A stretch of DNA of 64,000 nucleotides, from NCBI RefSeq assembly GCF_013201035.1, contig NZ_CP053707.1, positions 1,922,001 through 1,986,000 of the forward strand. Direction: 5' to 3'. The number at the start of each line of letters is the position of its first letter. The first letter of the stretch is position 1. This DNA comes from Arthrobacter sp. NEB 688 (GTDB taxonomy: Bacteria > Actinomycetota > Actinomycetes > Actinomycetales > Dermatophilaceae). Below the pieces are notes generated by a model. The model searched no databases and was not told the origin of the DNA. It worked only from the letters and a program-made list of their open reading frames with translations. Shown in pieces: positions 49,451 through 58,529 of the stretch. The position numbers and the translations under genes were made by a program.

Positions 49451-50197
49451 ATGGAGCAGCGCAGCGTCCGGCTCGGGGTCCCCGGCCACGACGCCGACCT
49501 CGAGGTCGTGCGGTACGGGCACTGGGGGCGTCCGGTGCTCCTCTTCCCCTCGGAGGCCGGCGCGGCGCGCGACGCCGAGGGCGACGGGATGCTCGACGCC
49601 GTCCGTCCGCTCGTCGACGCCGGCCGGGTCAGCCTCTTCTGCGTCGACTCGCTCGACGGCTGGTCGTGGTCCGACACCTCGCTGCCGACCGAGGAGCGGG
49701 CCCGGCGCGCGGGGGCCTACACGACGTGGCTGAGCGAGGCCGTGCTGCCGTGGGTGCAGTCCGAGACCGGTGGCTCGCAGGAGGTCGTGGCGGTCGGGCC
49801 GTCGATGGGCGCCTACCACGCGGTGCACCTGGCGCTCACCCGCGCCGACGTCGTGCCGCTCGCCATCGGCCTGTCCGGCAACTACGACCCGACGACGTGG
49901 AACGGCTGGGGCGAGGTCGGCGACGCGACGTACTTCGCGAACCCGTCGGCGTACCTCGCGCACGCCGGCGGCGACCACCTCGACTGGCTGCGCTCGCGGG
50001 TGTCCATCCTCCTCGTCGTCGGGCAGGGGCCCTTCGAGGTCTCGCCGACCCGGTCGCTGCCCGCCACCCAGGAGTTCGCGAACGTGCTGTCCGGCAAGGG
50101 GATCCGCCACGAGCTCGACGTCTGGGGCCACGACAGCGCCCACGACTGGCCGTGGTGGTCCCGCCAGCTCGCCCACCACCTGCCCCGCTTCACCTGA
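49451..50197 (+). CDS. Esterase, alpha/beta hydrolase fold
   Basis: A 248-residue putative esterase with nucleophile S118 in VGPSMGAYHAVH, a conserved YGHWGRPVLLFPSEAGAA segment and a C-terminal histidine in GHDSAHDWPWW. This group is often found next to ATP-grasp ligases in bacteria; its substrate is unknown. The ATG is 8 nt after a TAGGGT box. The ATP-grasp gene follows after 14 bp. Confidence 0.8.
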   Translation: MEQRSVRLGVPGHDADLEVVRYGHWGRPVLLFPSEAGAARDAEGDGMLDAVRPLVDAGRVSLFCVDSLDGWSWSDTSLPTEERARRAGAYTTWLSEAVLPWVQSETGGSQEVVAVGPSMGAYHAVHLALTRADVVPLAIGLSGNYDPTTWNGWGEVGDATYFANPSAYLAHAGGDHLDWLRSRVSILLVVGQGPFEVSPTRSLPATQEFANVLSGKGIRHELDVWGHDSAHDWPWWSRQLAHHLPRFT

Positions 50198-50211
50198 CGA
50201 AGGGACCACCC

Positions 50212-51465
50212 GTGACCGACCCGATGGACCACCCCGTCGGCCTCCTCCTCGGGGCCGAGCAGGACTGGCCGACCGCGTTCGAGGCGCTCGCCGCCCGGCT
50301 GGGCGTGCTCACCGCGCCCGACGGCACGCAGCACACCCTCTCGACCGAGCGGATGACCATCGAGCCGTTCAACCTGCGCGACCGGGTGCGCCACGAGCTC
50401 GTCATCGACCGGCTCGCGCACTGGTACTACCACCCGCGCGAGTGGCTGAAGAAGGCCGCGCTCATGGACGACGTGTACCTGCTCAACAGCCCGTTCACGT
50501 TCCAGTCGATGGAGAAGCACTCGGCGTACTGCGCGCTCATGCGGCTCGGGATGAACGTGCCCGAGACCGTCCTCGTCCCGTACAAGAACCCCGTCGACAA
50601 CGCGCGGTGGGCCTTCACCTCGGCGAAGTACAACCGCTCGTTCGACCTCGACGAGATCGCCGACTCGCTCGGCTACCCGCTCTACATGAAGCCCTTCGAC
50701 GGCGGCGGCTGGCGCGGGGTGTCGCAGGTGCGCGACCGCGAGGACCTGCACCGGGCGTACGACGACTCCGGCGAGATGCTCATGCACCTGCAGGCGTCGG
50801 TGCCCGACTACGAGCACTTCGTCCGGACGCTGACCATCGGCCCCGAGACGATGGCGATGAAGTTCCGTCCCGAGGAGCCGATGCACGAGCGCTACGCCGT
50901 CGTCCACGACTTCCTCTCCGACGAGGTCGGCCGCGAGGTGCTCACGGTGAGCCAGACCGTCAACGCGTTCTTCCGGTGGGAGTTCAACTCCTGCGAGATG
51001 CTCGTCAAGGACGGCGTCGTCCACCCCATCGACTACGCGAACGCCTGCCCGGACGTCGCGGTGGCCTCGCTGCACTACTACTTCCCGTGGGCGATGACGG
51101 CGCTGCTGCGCTGGACGACGTTCTGCACGGTGACGGGGCGCTCGCCGCGGCCGCACATCGACACCGCGCCGTGGTTCGCCGTCGCCGACGACGAGGTGCT
51201 CGACCACCAGGGCCGGCTCGCGGCGTACCAGACGCTCGCCGACGACCACTTCGAGGCCGAGCGCTACCGGGCCTTCTGCGACACCACGCTCAGGCACGTC
51301 CCCGAGATGGTGCTCGAGTGGGTCGGCTCCGAGGACTTCCGGCGGATGCTCACCTCCACCGTCCAGCAGACCTACCCGCCGCAGGAGTGGGAGCGCTTCG
51401 AGGCGCACTTCTCCGGGCTGATCGCGCTCTGGCTCTCCGACGAGCAGGTGCGGCTCGCGTCGTGA
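50212..51465 (+). CDS. ATP-grasp family protein of unknown substrate
   Basis: A 417-residue protein with an ATP-grasp core: the ATP-binding lysine K160 in YPLYMKPFDGGGWRGV (glycine loop 164-170), FRPEEPMHERYAVV and the acidic metal-site region NACPDVAV. ATP-grasp enzymes join a carboxylate, activated as an acyl phosphate, to an amine or thiol. The usual class annotation cannot give the substrate. AAGGGA precedes the GTG at 50212, and an ATG 12 nt later is the alternative. Two esterases lie upstream and a DUF1697 protein overlaps its end (GTGA), so the set is probably one operon. Confidence 0.78.
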   Translation: MTDPMDHPVGLLLGAEQDWPTAFEALAARLGVLTAPDGTQHTLSTERMTIEPFNLRDRVRHELVIDRLAHWYYHPREWLKKAALMDDVYLLNSPFTFQSMEKHSAYCALMRLGMNVPETVLVPYKNPVDNARWAFTSAKYNRSFDLDEIADSLGYPLYMKPFDGGGWRGVSQVRDREDLHRAYDDSGEMLMHLQASVPDYEHFVRTLTIGPETMAMKFRPEEPMHERYAVVHDFLSDEVGREVLTVSQTVNAFFRWEFNSCEMLVKDGVVHPIDYANACPDVAVASLHYYFPWAMTALLRWTTFCTVTGRSPRPHIDTAPWFAVADDEVLDHQGRLAAYQTLADDHFEAERYRAFCDTTLRHVPEMVLEWVGSEDFRRMLTSTVQQTYPPQEWERFEAHFSGLIALWLSDEQVRLAS

Positions 51466-51995
51466 GCACCCGGGTCGGGTTCCTGCGCGCCGTCAACGTC
51501 GGGCGGCGCCGCGTCGCGATGAGCCGGGTCGTCGCGCTGTGCGAGGGCCTCGGGTACGACGACGTGTGGACGTACGTCAACAGCGGCAACGTCGTGCTCG
51601 ACGCGACGGGGTCGCGGGCGGCGGTCGAGCGGGCGGTGGAGGGCGCGCTCGAGGACGAGTACGGCTTCGAGTGCTCGACGTTCGTGCGGACGCCGGCGCA
51701 GCTGCGCGCGGTGCTGGCGGACCGGCCGTTCGGGGTCGGCGAGGGCGACACGCACTTCGTGACGTTCCTGCGCTCGGCGCCGTCCGACGGTGACCTGGCG
51801 GCGCTCGAGGGGCTGTCGAACGAGGTCGACACGCTGGTGGTCCGGGGGAGCGAGGTCCACTGGCGGATGCACGGGCGGTCGACGGACTCCCGTCTCGTGA
51901 CGCGGGACTGGGAGCGCATCCTCGGCCCGGCGAGCAGCACGAGCCGCAACGTCACGATGCTGACCAAGCTCGTGGCGAAGATCGACGCCCGCTAG
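51462..51995 (+). CDS. DUF1697 protein
   Basis: A 177-residue protein of the DUF1697 family, recognised by the opening VGFLRAVNVGRRRVAMSRV, VWTYVNSGNVVLDA and the closing SSTSRNVTMLTKL. The fold is ferredoxin-like, and the function is unknown. Its GTG overlaps the ATP-grasp stop by 4 nt, suggesting coupling. A repeat-rich gap follows. Confidence 0.8.
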   Translation: MSTRVGFLRAVNVGRRRVAMSRVVALCEGLGYDDVWTYVNSGNVVLDATGSRAAVERAVEGALEDEYGFECSTFVRTPAQLRAVLADRPFGVGEGDTHFVTFLRSAPSDGDLAALEGLSNEVDTLVVRGSEVHWRMHGRSTDSRLVTRDWERILGPASSTSRNVTMLTKLVAKIDAR

Positions 51996-52059
51996 TCCCT
52001 GCGGCGCTCGTCGGCCACCGTGCCGCCCCGACCTCAGCTCGCCGTCCGCATCCCGCCCA

Positions 52060-52265
52060 GCCGGTGTGCCCTGACGCCCCGGCCCGGCGAGGTGTCCCCG
52101 ACACGGCGAGGCCATCGCGGCACGGCGAGATCGCACCGGCACGGCGAAGTCACCTCGGCACGGCGAGGTCGCCCCGATCCTGCGCTGCCGGGGTCATCCC
52201 GCCCTGCCGGTGTGCCCTGACGCCCCGGCACAGCGAGGTCGCCCCGGCACACCAGAGTCACCCCG
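52060..52265. repeat. 19-bp tandem repeat array with a nested 23-bp direct repeat
   Basis: The 323-bp gap between DUF1697 and pgm contains five head-to-tail 19-nt units at 52082-52176 (consensus GCACGGCGAGGTCGCCCCG). A 51-nt break follows, and then two more units at 52228-52265. The 23-nt sequence GCCGGTGTGCCCTGACGCCCCGG occurs at 52060-52082 and 52206-52228, marking a higher-order repeat. Short ORFs inside are artefacts of the periodic sequence. No spacers, cas genes or hairpins are present. Confidence 0.85.
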
Positions 52266-52318
52266 ACATGTGGAGGCGGGTGAGGTGTGCGGGGTGGTGG
52301 GGCTGGAGGGGCTGCGGA

Positions 52319-53983
<1,665 letters not shown>

Positions 53984-54051
53984 GGCGACGATCCTCGCAG
54001 AACGGGTCCGCCGCCGACAGGTGACGGTGTCCGCGAGATCACACCCGGACA

Positions 54052-54065
54052 TACCCCACGGGGTA
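54052..54065. promoter_or_regulatory. CsoR/CstR-like palindrome upstream of the SQR gene
   Basis: TACCCC-AC-GGGGTA is a perfect 6-bp inverted repeat. The A/T-C4-G4-T/A form resembles operators of the CsoR family, whose CstR branch senses persulfides and controls sqr genes in Staphylococcus. Confidence 0.55.
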
Positions 54066-54073
54066 GACATCCG

Positions 54074-54091
54074 ACTACTACCACGAGTAGT
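54074..54091. promoter_or_regulatory. Second palindrome overlapping the SQR core promoter
   Basis: ACTACT-N6-AGTAGT. The overlapping TAGTAC at 54088-54093 lies 6 nt before the ATG and could be the -10 box of a leaderless transcript, so a protein bound here would block it. Confidence 0.45.
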
Positions 54092-54099
54092 ACTGAGTC

Positions 54100-55344
54100 A
54101 TGAGCGGAACACGGAAGCACCTGCTGGTCCTCGGGGCCGGGACGGCCGGGACGATGGTCGTCAACAAGCTGCGCAAGCGGCTCCCGGCCGACGGCTGGGG
54201 CATCACCGTCGTCGACCGCGACGACGTCCACGACTACCAGCCGGGCTACCTGTTCATCCCCTTCGGCCTCACCACCCCCGAGCAGGTCCGCCGGACCAGG
54301 CGGCCCCTCATCCACGACGGCGTCGACGTCGTCCTGGGCGCGGTCGAGCGGGTCGACACCGAGGCCCACGAGGTCCACCTCGAGGACGGCCGCGTCCTGC
54401 CCTGGGACCAGCTCGTCATCGCCACCGGGACCTCGCCCCGCCCCGAGGAGACCGAGGGCACCCTCGGCCCCCAGTGGCACCGGGAGGTCGGCGAGTTCTA
54501 CACCTACGAGGGCGCGATCGCGCTGCACGACCAGCTCGACACCTTCGCCGGCGGACGGCTCGTCGTGCACATCACCGAGCTGCCGATCAAGTGCCCCGTC
54601 GCGCCGCTGGAGTTCACCTTCCTCGCCGACGACTGGCTGCGCCGGCGCGGCCTGCGGGAGCGCACCGAGCTCGTCTTCGTCACCCCGCTCGACGGCGCGT
54701 TCACCAAGCCGGTCGCGAGCCGCACCCTCGGGAGCCTGCTCGAGGAGAAGGGCATCACCGTCGAGCCGGACTTCCTCGTCGAGCGGATCGACCAGGAGCG
54801 CAAGGTCCTCGTCTCCTACGACGAGCGCGAGGTCGCCTACGACCAGCTCGTGACCGTGCCGCTCAACAAGGGGGCGGACTTCGTCGCCGCGTCGGGCCTG
54901 GGCGACGAGCTGGGCTACGTGCCGGTCGACAAGCACACCTTCCTCGCCACGGGGCACGACGACGTCTTCGCCCTCGGCGACGCGAGCAACATCCCGACGA
55001 GCAAGGCCGGCTCGGTCGCACACTTCTCGGTCGAGGTCTTCGTCGAGAACTTCCTCGAGCACGTCGCCGGCCGCCCGATGACGCACTCCTTCGACGGCCA
55101 CGCGAACTGCTTCGTCGAGTCCGGCCACGGCAAGGCGCTGCTCCTGGACTTCAACTACGACACCGAGCCCCTCACCGGCACCTTCCCCCTCCCGCGGGTC
55201 GGCCCCCTCCGCCTGCTCGGGGAGTCGCGCGCCAACCACCTCGGCAAGCTCGCGTTCCGGCACGTCTACTGGAACGCCCTCCTGCCCGGTCGCCCGCTCG
55301 GCCTGCCCGCCGAGATGTCGATGGCCGGCAAGAACCCCGCCTGA
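54100..55344 (+). CDS. Sulfide:quinone oxidoreductase-like FAD enzyme
   Basis: It probably oxidises sulfide to persulfide or polysulfide at the membrane face and passes electrons to quinone. The 414-residue protein has the FAD motif LGAGTAGTMVVNKL, the ATG segment LVIATGT and LGDASNIPTSKAG for FAD binding. It has two cysteines only, C165 (IKCPVAP) and C337 (HANCF). They match two of the three conserved SQR cysteines; the first is missing, as in several SQR subtypes. A basic C-terminal region may attach to the membrane. TusE and DsrE-like genes follow, and a palindrome-rich promoter precedes it. Confidence 0.85.
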   Translation: MSGTRKHLLVLGAGTAGTMVVNKLRKRLPADGWGITVVDRDDVHDYQPGYLFIPFGLTTPEQVRRTRRPLIHDGVDVVLGAVERVDTEAHEVHLEDGRVLPWDQLVIATGTSPRPEETEGTLGPQWHREVGEFYTYEGAIALHDQLDTFAGGRLVVHITELPIKCPVAPLEFTFLADDWLRRRGLRERTELVFVTPLDGAFTKPVASRTLGSLLEEKGITVEPDFLVERIDQERKVLVSYDEREVAYDQLVTVPLNKGADFVAASGLGDELGYVPVDKHTFLATGHDDVFALGDASNIPTSKAGSVAHFSVEVFVENFLEHVAGRPMTHSFDGHANCFVESGHGKALLLDFNYDTEPLTGTFPLPRVGPLRLLGESRANHLGKLAFRHVYWNALLPGRPLGLPAEMSMAGKNPA

Positions 55345-55390
55345 CGCCCCCGACGCCCCCTGACGCACCGACCGGAAAGGACACACCACG

Positions 55391-55705
55391 ATGACCACCA
55401 CGACGATCGCCGGCCACGAGGTCGAGGTCACCGACGAGGGCTTCCTCGCCCGCCCCGACGACTGGAGCGAGGACCTCGCCCCCGAGCTGGCCGCCCTCAT
55501 CGGCCTGCGGCTCGACGACGAGCACTGGAGGCTGATCCGCTTCCTGCGCGAGGACTACGCCGTCCAGGGCGAGACCGCCACGCTGCGCCGGGTCTCGACG
55601 CAGACCGGCACGCCCGTCAAGCAGCTCTTCGCCCTCTTCCCCGGCAAGCCCGCCAAGAAGATGGCCTACGTCTCGGGCCTGCCCAAGCCGAAGGGATGTG
55701 TCTGA
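55391..55705 (+). CDS. tusE: TusE/DsrC-family sulfur relay protein
   Basis: A 104-residue sulfur carrier. It keeps the C-terminal swinging arm GLPKPKGCV with the penultimate cysteine that accepts sulfur, while the second cysteine used by sulfite-reductase-linked DsrC (ten residues earlier) is absent. It is therefore TusE-like or RspA-like and not a true DsrC. WRLIRFLREDY and LFALFPGKPAKKMAYVSG match the family. GGAAAGGA precedes the ATG. The neighbours SQR and DsrE suggest that it receives sulfane sulfur during sulfide oxidation. Confidence 0.9.
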   Translation: MTTTTIAGHEVEVTDEGFLARPDDWSEDLAPELAALIGLRLDDEHWRLIRFLREDYAVQGETATLRRVSTQTGTPVKQLFALFPGKPAKKMAYVSGLPKPKGCV

Positions 55706-55706
55706 C

Positions 55707-56243
55707 ATGACCGCCACCGACACGACGCCGCTCGTCCCCTCGTTCGACGACGACTCCGGCAGCGGGCGCAGGCTCGCGATCATCTGCTCCAAGGGCAACC
55801 TCGACATGGCGTACCCGGGCCTCATCCTCGCCAACGCCGCCGTCGGCGAGGGCGTCGAGACGCACCTGTTCTTCACGTTCTGGGGCTTCGACATCATCAC
55901 GCGGGCGACGATGGCCCACCTCAAGCTGAGCTTCGTCGGCAACACCGCGATGCACCCGCCCGGGCACAGCGAGATCGGCATCCACCACATGCTCGGCGCC
56001 CTGCCCGGGGCCACCGCCGCGGCGACGAGGATGATGAAGAAGCAGATCGCCGACCTCGACGTGCCGGACGTCCCGGAGTTCCTCGAGCTGCTCACGGCGT
56101 CCGGGGTGCACCTGTGGGCCTGCCGGATGTCGGCCGACATGAACCACGTGACCGAGGACGACCTCTACGAGGGCGTCGAGGGCGTCATCTCGGCGAGCGA
56201 CTTCATCGAGCTGACCGAGGGGGCGCAGCTGCTGTTCATCTGA
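55707..56243 (+). CDS. DsrE-like (DsrE/F/H family) sulfur transfer protein
   Basis: A 178-residue protein with the DsrE fold: LAIICSKGNLDMAYPGLILANAA and ETHLFFTFWGFDII, then the candidate sulfur-carrying C139 in LWACRMSADMNHV. C27 is a second conserved cysteine. The pattern fits the DsrE2-like branch that hands sulfane sulfur to TusE/TusA partners. The ATG at 55707 has GAAGGGA 10 nt upstream; a GTG at 55698 overlaps tusE and has no spacing for a ribosome-binding site. It is the last gene of the operon, and a hairpin follows. Confidence 0.85.
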   Translation: MTATDTTPLVPSFDDDSGSGRRLAIICSKGNLDMAYPGLILANAAVGEGVETHLFFTFWGFDIITRATMAHLKLSFVGNTAMHPPGHSEIGIHHMLGALPGATAAATRMMKKQIADLDVPDVPEFLELLTASGVHLWACRMSADMNHVTEDDLYEGVEGVISASDFIELTEGAQLLFI

Positions 56244-56261
56244 GCGGTTGGGCTGCGGCGG

Positions 56262-56294
56262 CGGCCCGGCGGGACCCTGTCCCCCGCCGGGCCG
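56262..56294. terminator. Bidirectional terminator between the sulfur operon and glgB
   Basis: Perfect 12-bp arms (56262-56273 and 56283-56294) with a 9-nt loop, between two convergent transcription units. Confidence 0.75.
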
Positions 56295-56303
56295 TTCGCC
56301 GCG

Positions 56304-58529
56304 TCAGATGTCGAGGACGGCGGCCGGACGCTCGGTGCCGGGCACCGGCGCGAGGTAGACGGTCGAGAGGCGGGCGACCCGCACGGTGACCGACCAGGGC
56401 TGGTCGTTCCAGGGGGTCGGCTCGGCGCTCAGGACCACGCCGCCCTGGCTCGGGGAGCCGGCCTCGTCGAAGCCGCTCGTGTCGAGGACCACCTCCCAGT
56501 CGCCCGAGCGGGGCACGCCCAGGCGCACCCACTCCTTGTCCTCGCCGCTGTAGTTGACGGCCGTGACGACGACGTCGCCGGTGCCGTCGGCCCGCTCGTG
56601 GCGCAGGTAGGAGAGGAGGTTGCCGGTGTTGTCGTCGGCGTCGAGCCAGCGGAAGCCGGCCGACTGCTCGTCGAGCGCCCAGAGGGCCGGGTGCTCGCGG
56701 TAGACGGTGTTGAGGTGCTTGACGAGCGCGTGGACGCGGTGGTGCGCGGCGTGGTCGAGCAGCCACCACTCGAGCGAGCGGCCGTCGGCCCACTCCTGCG
56801 GCTGCGCGAACTCCGAGCCCATGAAGAGCAGCTGCTTGCCGGGGTGGCTCCACATGTAGCCGAGGAAGGCGCGCAGCGTCGCGAGCTGCTCGGGGCGCTC
56901 GCCGGGGATCTTCGTCAGCAGCGAGCCCTTGCCGTGGACGACCTCGTCGTGGCTGATCGGCAGGACGAAGCTCTCGCTGAAGGCGTACATGAGCGAGAAG
57001 GTCAGCAGGTTGTGGTGGTACTGGCGGTGGACCGGCTGCTCCTGCAGGTAGCGCAGGGTGTCGTTCATCCAGCCCATGTTCCACTTGAGCCCGAAGCCCA
57101 GGCCGCCCTGCGAGGTCGGGCGGGTGACGCCCGGCCACGACGTCGACTCCTCGGCGATGGTGACGATGCCCGGTACCCGCTTGTAGGCGGTGGCGTTGGC
57201 CTCCTGGAGCAGCCCGATGGCCTCGAGGTGCTCGCGGCCGCCATGGACGTTGGGGATCCACTCGCCGTCCTTGCGCGAGTAGTCGAGGTAGAGCATCGAG
57301 GCGACGGCGTCGACGCGCAGCCCGTCGACGTGGAACTCCTCGAGCCAGTAGACCGCGTTGGCGACGAGGAAGTTGCGCACCTCGAGCCGGCCGAAGTCGA
57401 ACACGTGCGTGCCCCAGTCGGGCTGGTCGCCGCGGCGGGGGTCCGGGTGCTCGTAGAGGGGGAGGCCGTCGAAGCGGGCCAGGGCCCACTCGTCGCGCGG
57501 GAAGTGGCCGGGCACCCAGTCGAGGATGACGCCGACACCGGCGCGGTGCAGCGCGTCGACGAGGTACTTGAAGTCGTCGGGGTCGCCGAAGCGCGCGGTC
57601 GGCGCGTAGTAGCCGGTCACCTGGTAGCCCCACGAGGGGCCGTAGGGGTGCTCCATGACGGGGAGCAGCTCGACGTGGGTGAAGCCGAGGTCGGTGACGT
57701 AGTTGACGAGGTGCTCGGCGAGCTCGCGGTAGGTCAGGCCCTGGCGCCACGAGCCGAGGTGGACCTCGTAGACGCTCATCGGGCCGGTGTGCGGGTTGCG
57801 GGCCGCGCGCTGCTCCATCCACGCGTCGTCCTGCCACGCGTGGCTGCTCTCGTCGACGACGGAGCCGGTGCGCGGCGGGCACTCGGTGCGGCGGGCCATC
57901 GGGTCGGCCTTGGCGCGCACGACGTCGTCGGCGCCCCGGATCTCGTACTTGTAGACGGCTCCCGCGCCGACGCCGGGGACGAAGAGCTCCCAGACGCCGC
58001 TGCCGCCGAGCTGGCGCATCGGGTGCACCCGCCCGTCCCAGCCGTTGAAGTCCCCGACGACGCGGACGGCCTTGGCCCGGGGGGCCCACACCGCGAACGA
58101 CGTGCCGCGCACGTCGCCCATCGGGCCGGGGTAGGAGTGCACCCGGGCGCCGAGGACGGTCCACAGCTGCTCGTGCCGGCCCTCGCCGACGAGGTGCAGG
58201 TCGACCTCGCCGAGCGTCGGCGCGAAGCGGTAGGGGTCGTCCTGCTCGTGCTCGATGCCGTCGTCCCACGCGACGAGCAGGCGGTAGTCCATCGTCCGCG
58301 TCGCGCCCTCGCGCACGGCCGTCCAGACGCCCTCTGCCTCGTGCTTGAGCGCGAGCTCCTGGCCGTCCTCGAAGCGCACGCGCACCGACCGCGCCATGGG
58401 TCGCAGCACGCGGATGCGCAGGCCCGTCGGCTCGAGGTGCTGGCCGAGCAGGTCGTGCGGCTGCTGGTGGCGGCCCTGGACGAGGGCGGTGATGGCGCCC
58501 CCGACCTCGGGGCTGGGCATGGGGGTCAC
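56304..58529 (-). CDS. glgB: 1,4-alpha-glucan branching enzyme
   Basis: It introduces alpha-1,6 branches into alpha-glucan. The 741-residue GH13 protein has an N-terminal CBM48 pair, the nucleophile D407 (DGLRVDAV), acid/base E460 (IAEEST), stabiliser D528 (SHDEV) and a C-terminal beta domain. Together with GlgE it makes branched alpha-glucan from maltose 1-phosphate. The GTG at 58529 overlaps the mak stop (GTGA) and has AGGAG 7 nt upstream; an ATG at 58520 is less favoured. It is the last gene of the glgE-treS-mak-glgB operon. Confidence 0.97.
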   Translation of the reverse strand: MTPMPSPEVGGAITALVQGRHQQPHDLLGQHLEPTGLRIRVLRPMARSVRVRFEDGQELALKHEAEGVWTAVREGATRTMDYRLLVAWDDGIEHEQDDPYRFAPTLGEVDLHLVGEGRHEQLWTVLGARVHSYPGPMGDVRGTSFAVWAPRAKAVRVVGDFNGWDGRVHPMRQLGGSGVWELFVPGVGAGAVYKYEIRGADDVVRAKADPMARRTECPPRTGSVVDESSHAWQDDAWMEQRAARNPHTGPMSVYEVHLGSWRQGLTYRELAEHLVNYVTDLGFTHVELLPVMEHPYGPSWGYQVTGYYAPTARFGDPDDFKYLVDALHRAGVGVILDWVPGHFPRDEWALARFDGLPLYEHPDPRRGDQPDWGTHVFDFGRLEVRNFLVANAVYWLEEFHVDGLRVDAVASMLYLDYSRKDGEWIPNVHGGREHLEAIGLLQEANATAYKRVPGIVTIAEESTSWPGVTRPTSQGGLGFGLKWNMGWMNDTLRYLQEQPVHRQYHHNLLTFSLMYAFSESFVLPISHDEVVHGKGSLLTKIPGERPEQLATLRAFLGYMWSHPGKQLLFMGSEFAQPQEWADGRSLEWWLLDHAAHHRVHALVKHLNTVYREHPALWALDEQSAGFRWLDADDNTGNLLSYLRHERADGTGDVVVTAVNYSGEDKEWVRLGVPRSGDWEVVLDTSGFDEAGSPSQGGVVLSAEPTPWNDQPWSVTVRVARLSTVYLAPVPGTERPAAVLDI

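Noticed and set aside
52034-52261. Short ORFs across the repeat region before pgm
   Set aside because: The translations merely echo the 19-bp repeat (RGDLAV-like); there is no coding signal apart from periodicity.
52082-52265. CRISPR array
   Set aside because: Units are 19 nt head-to-tail with no unique spacers, and there are no cas genes.
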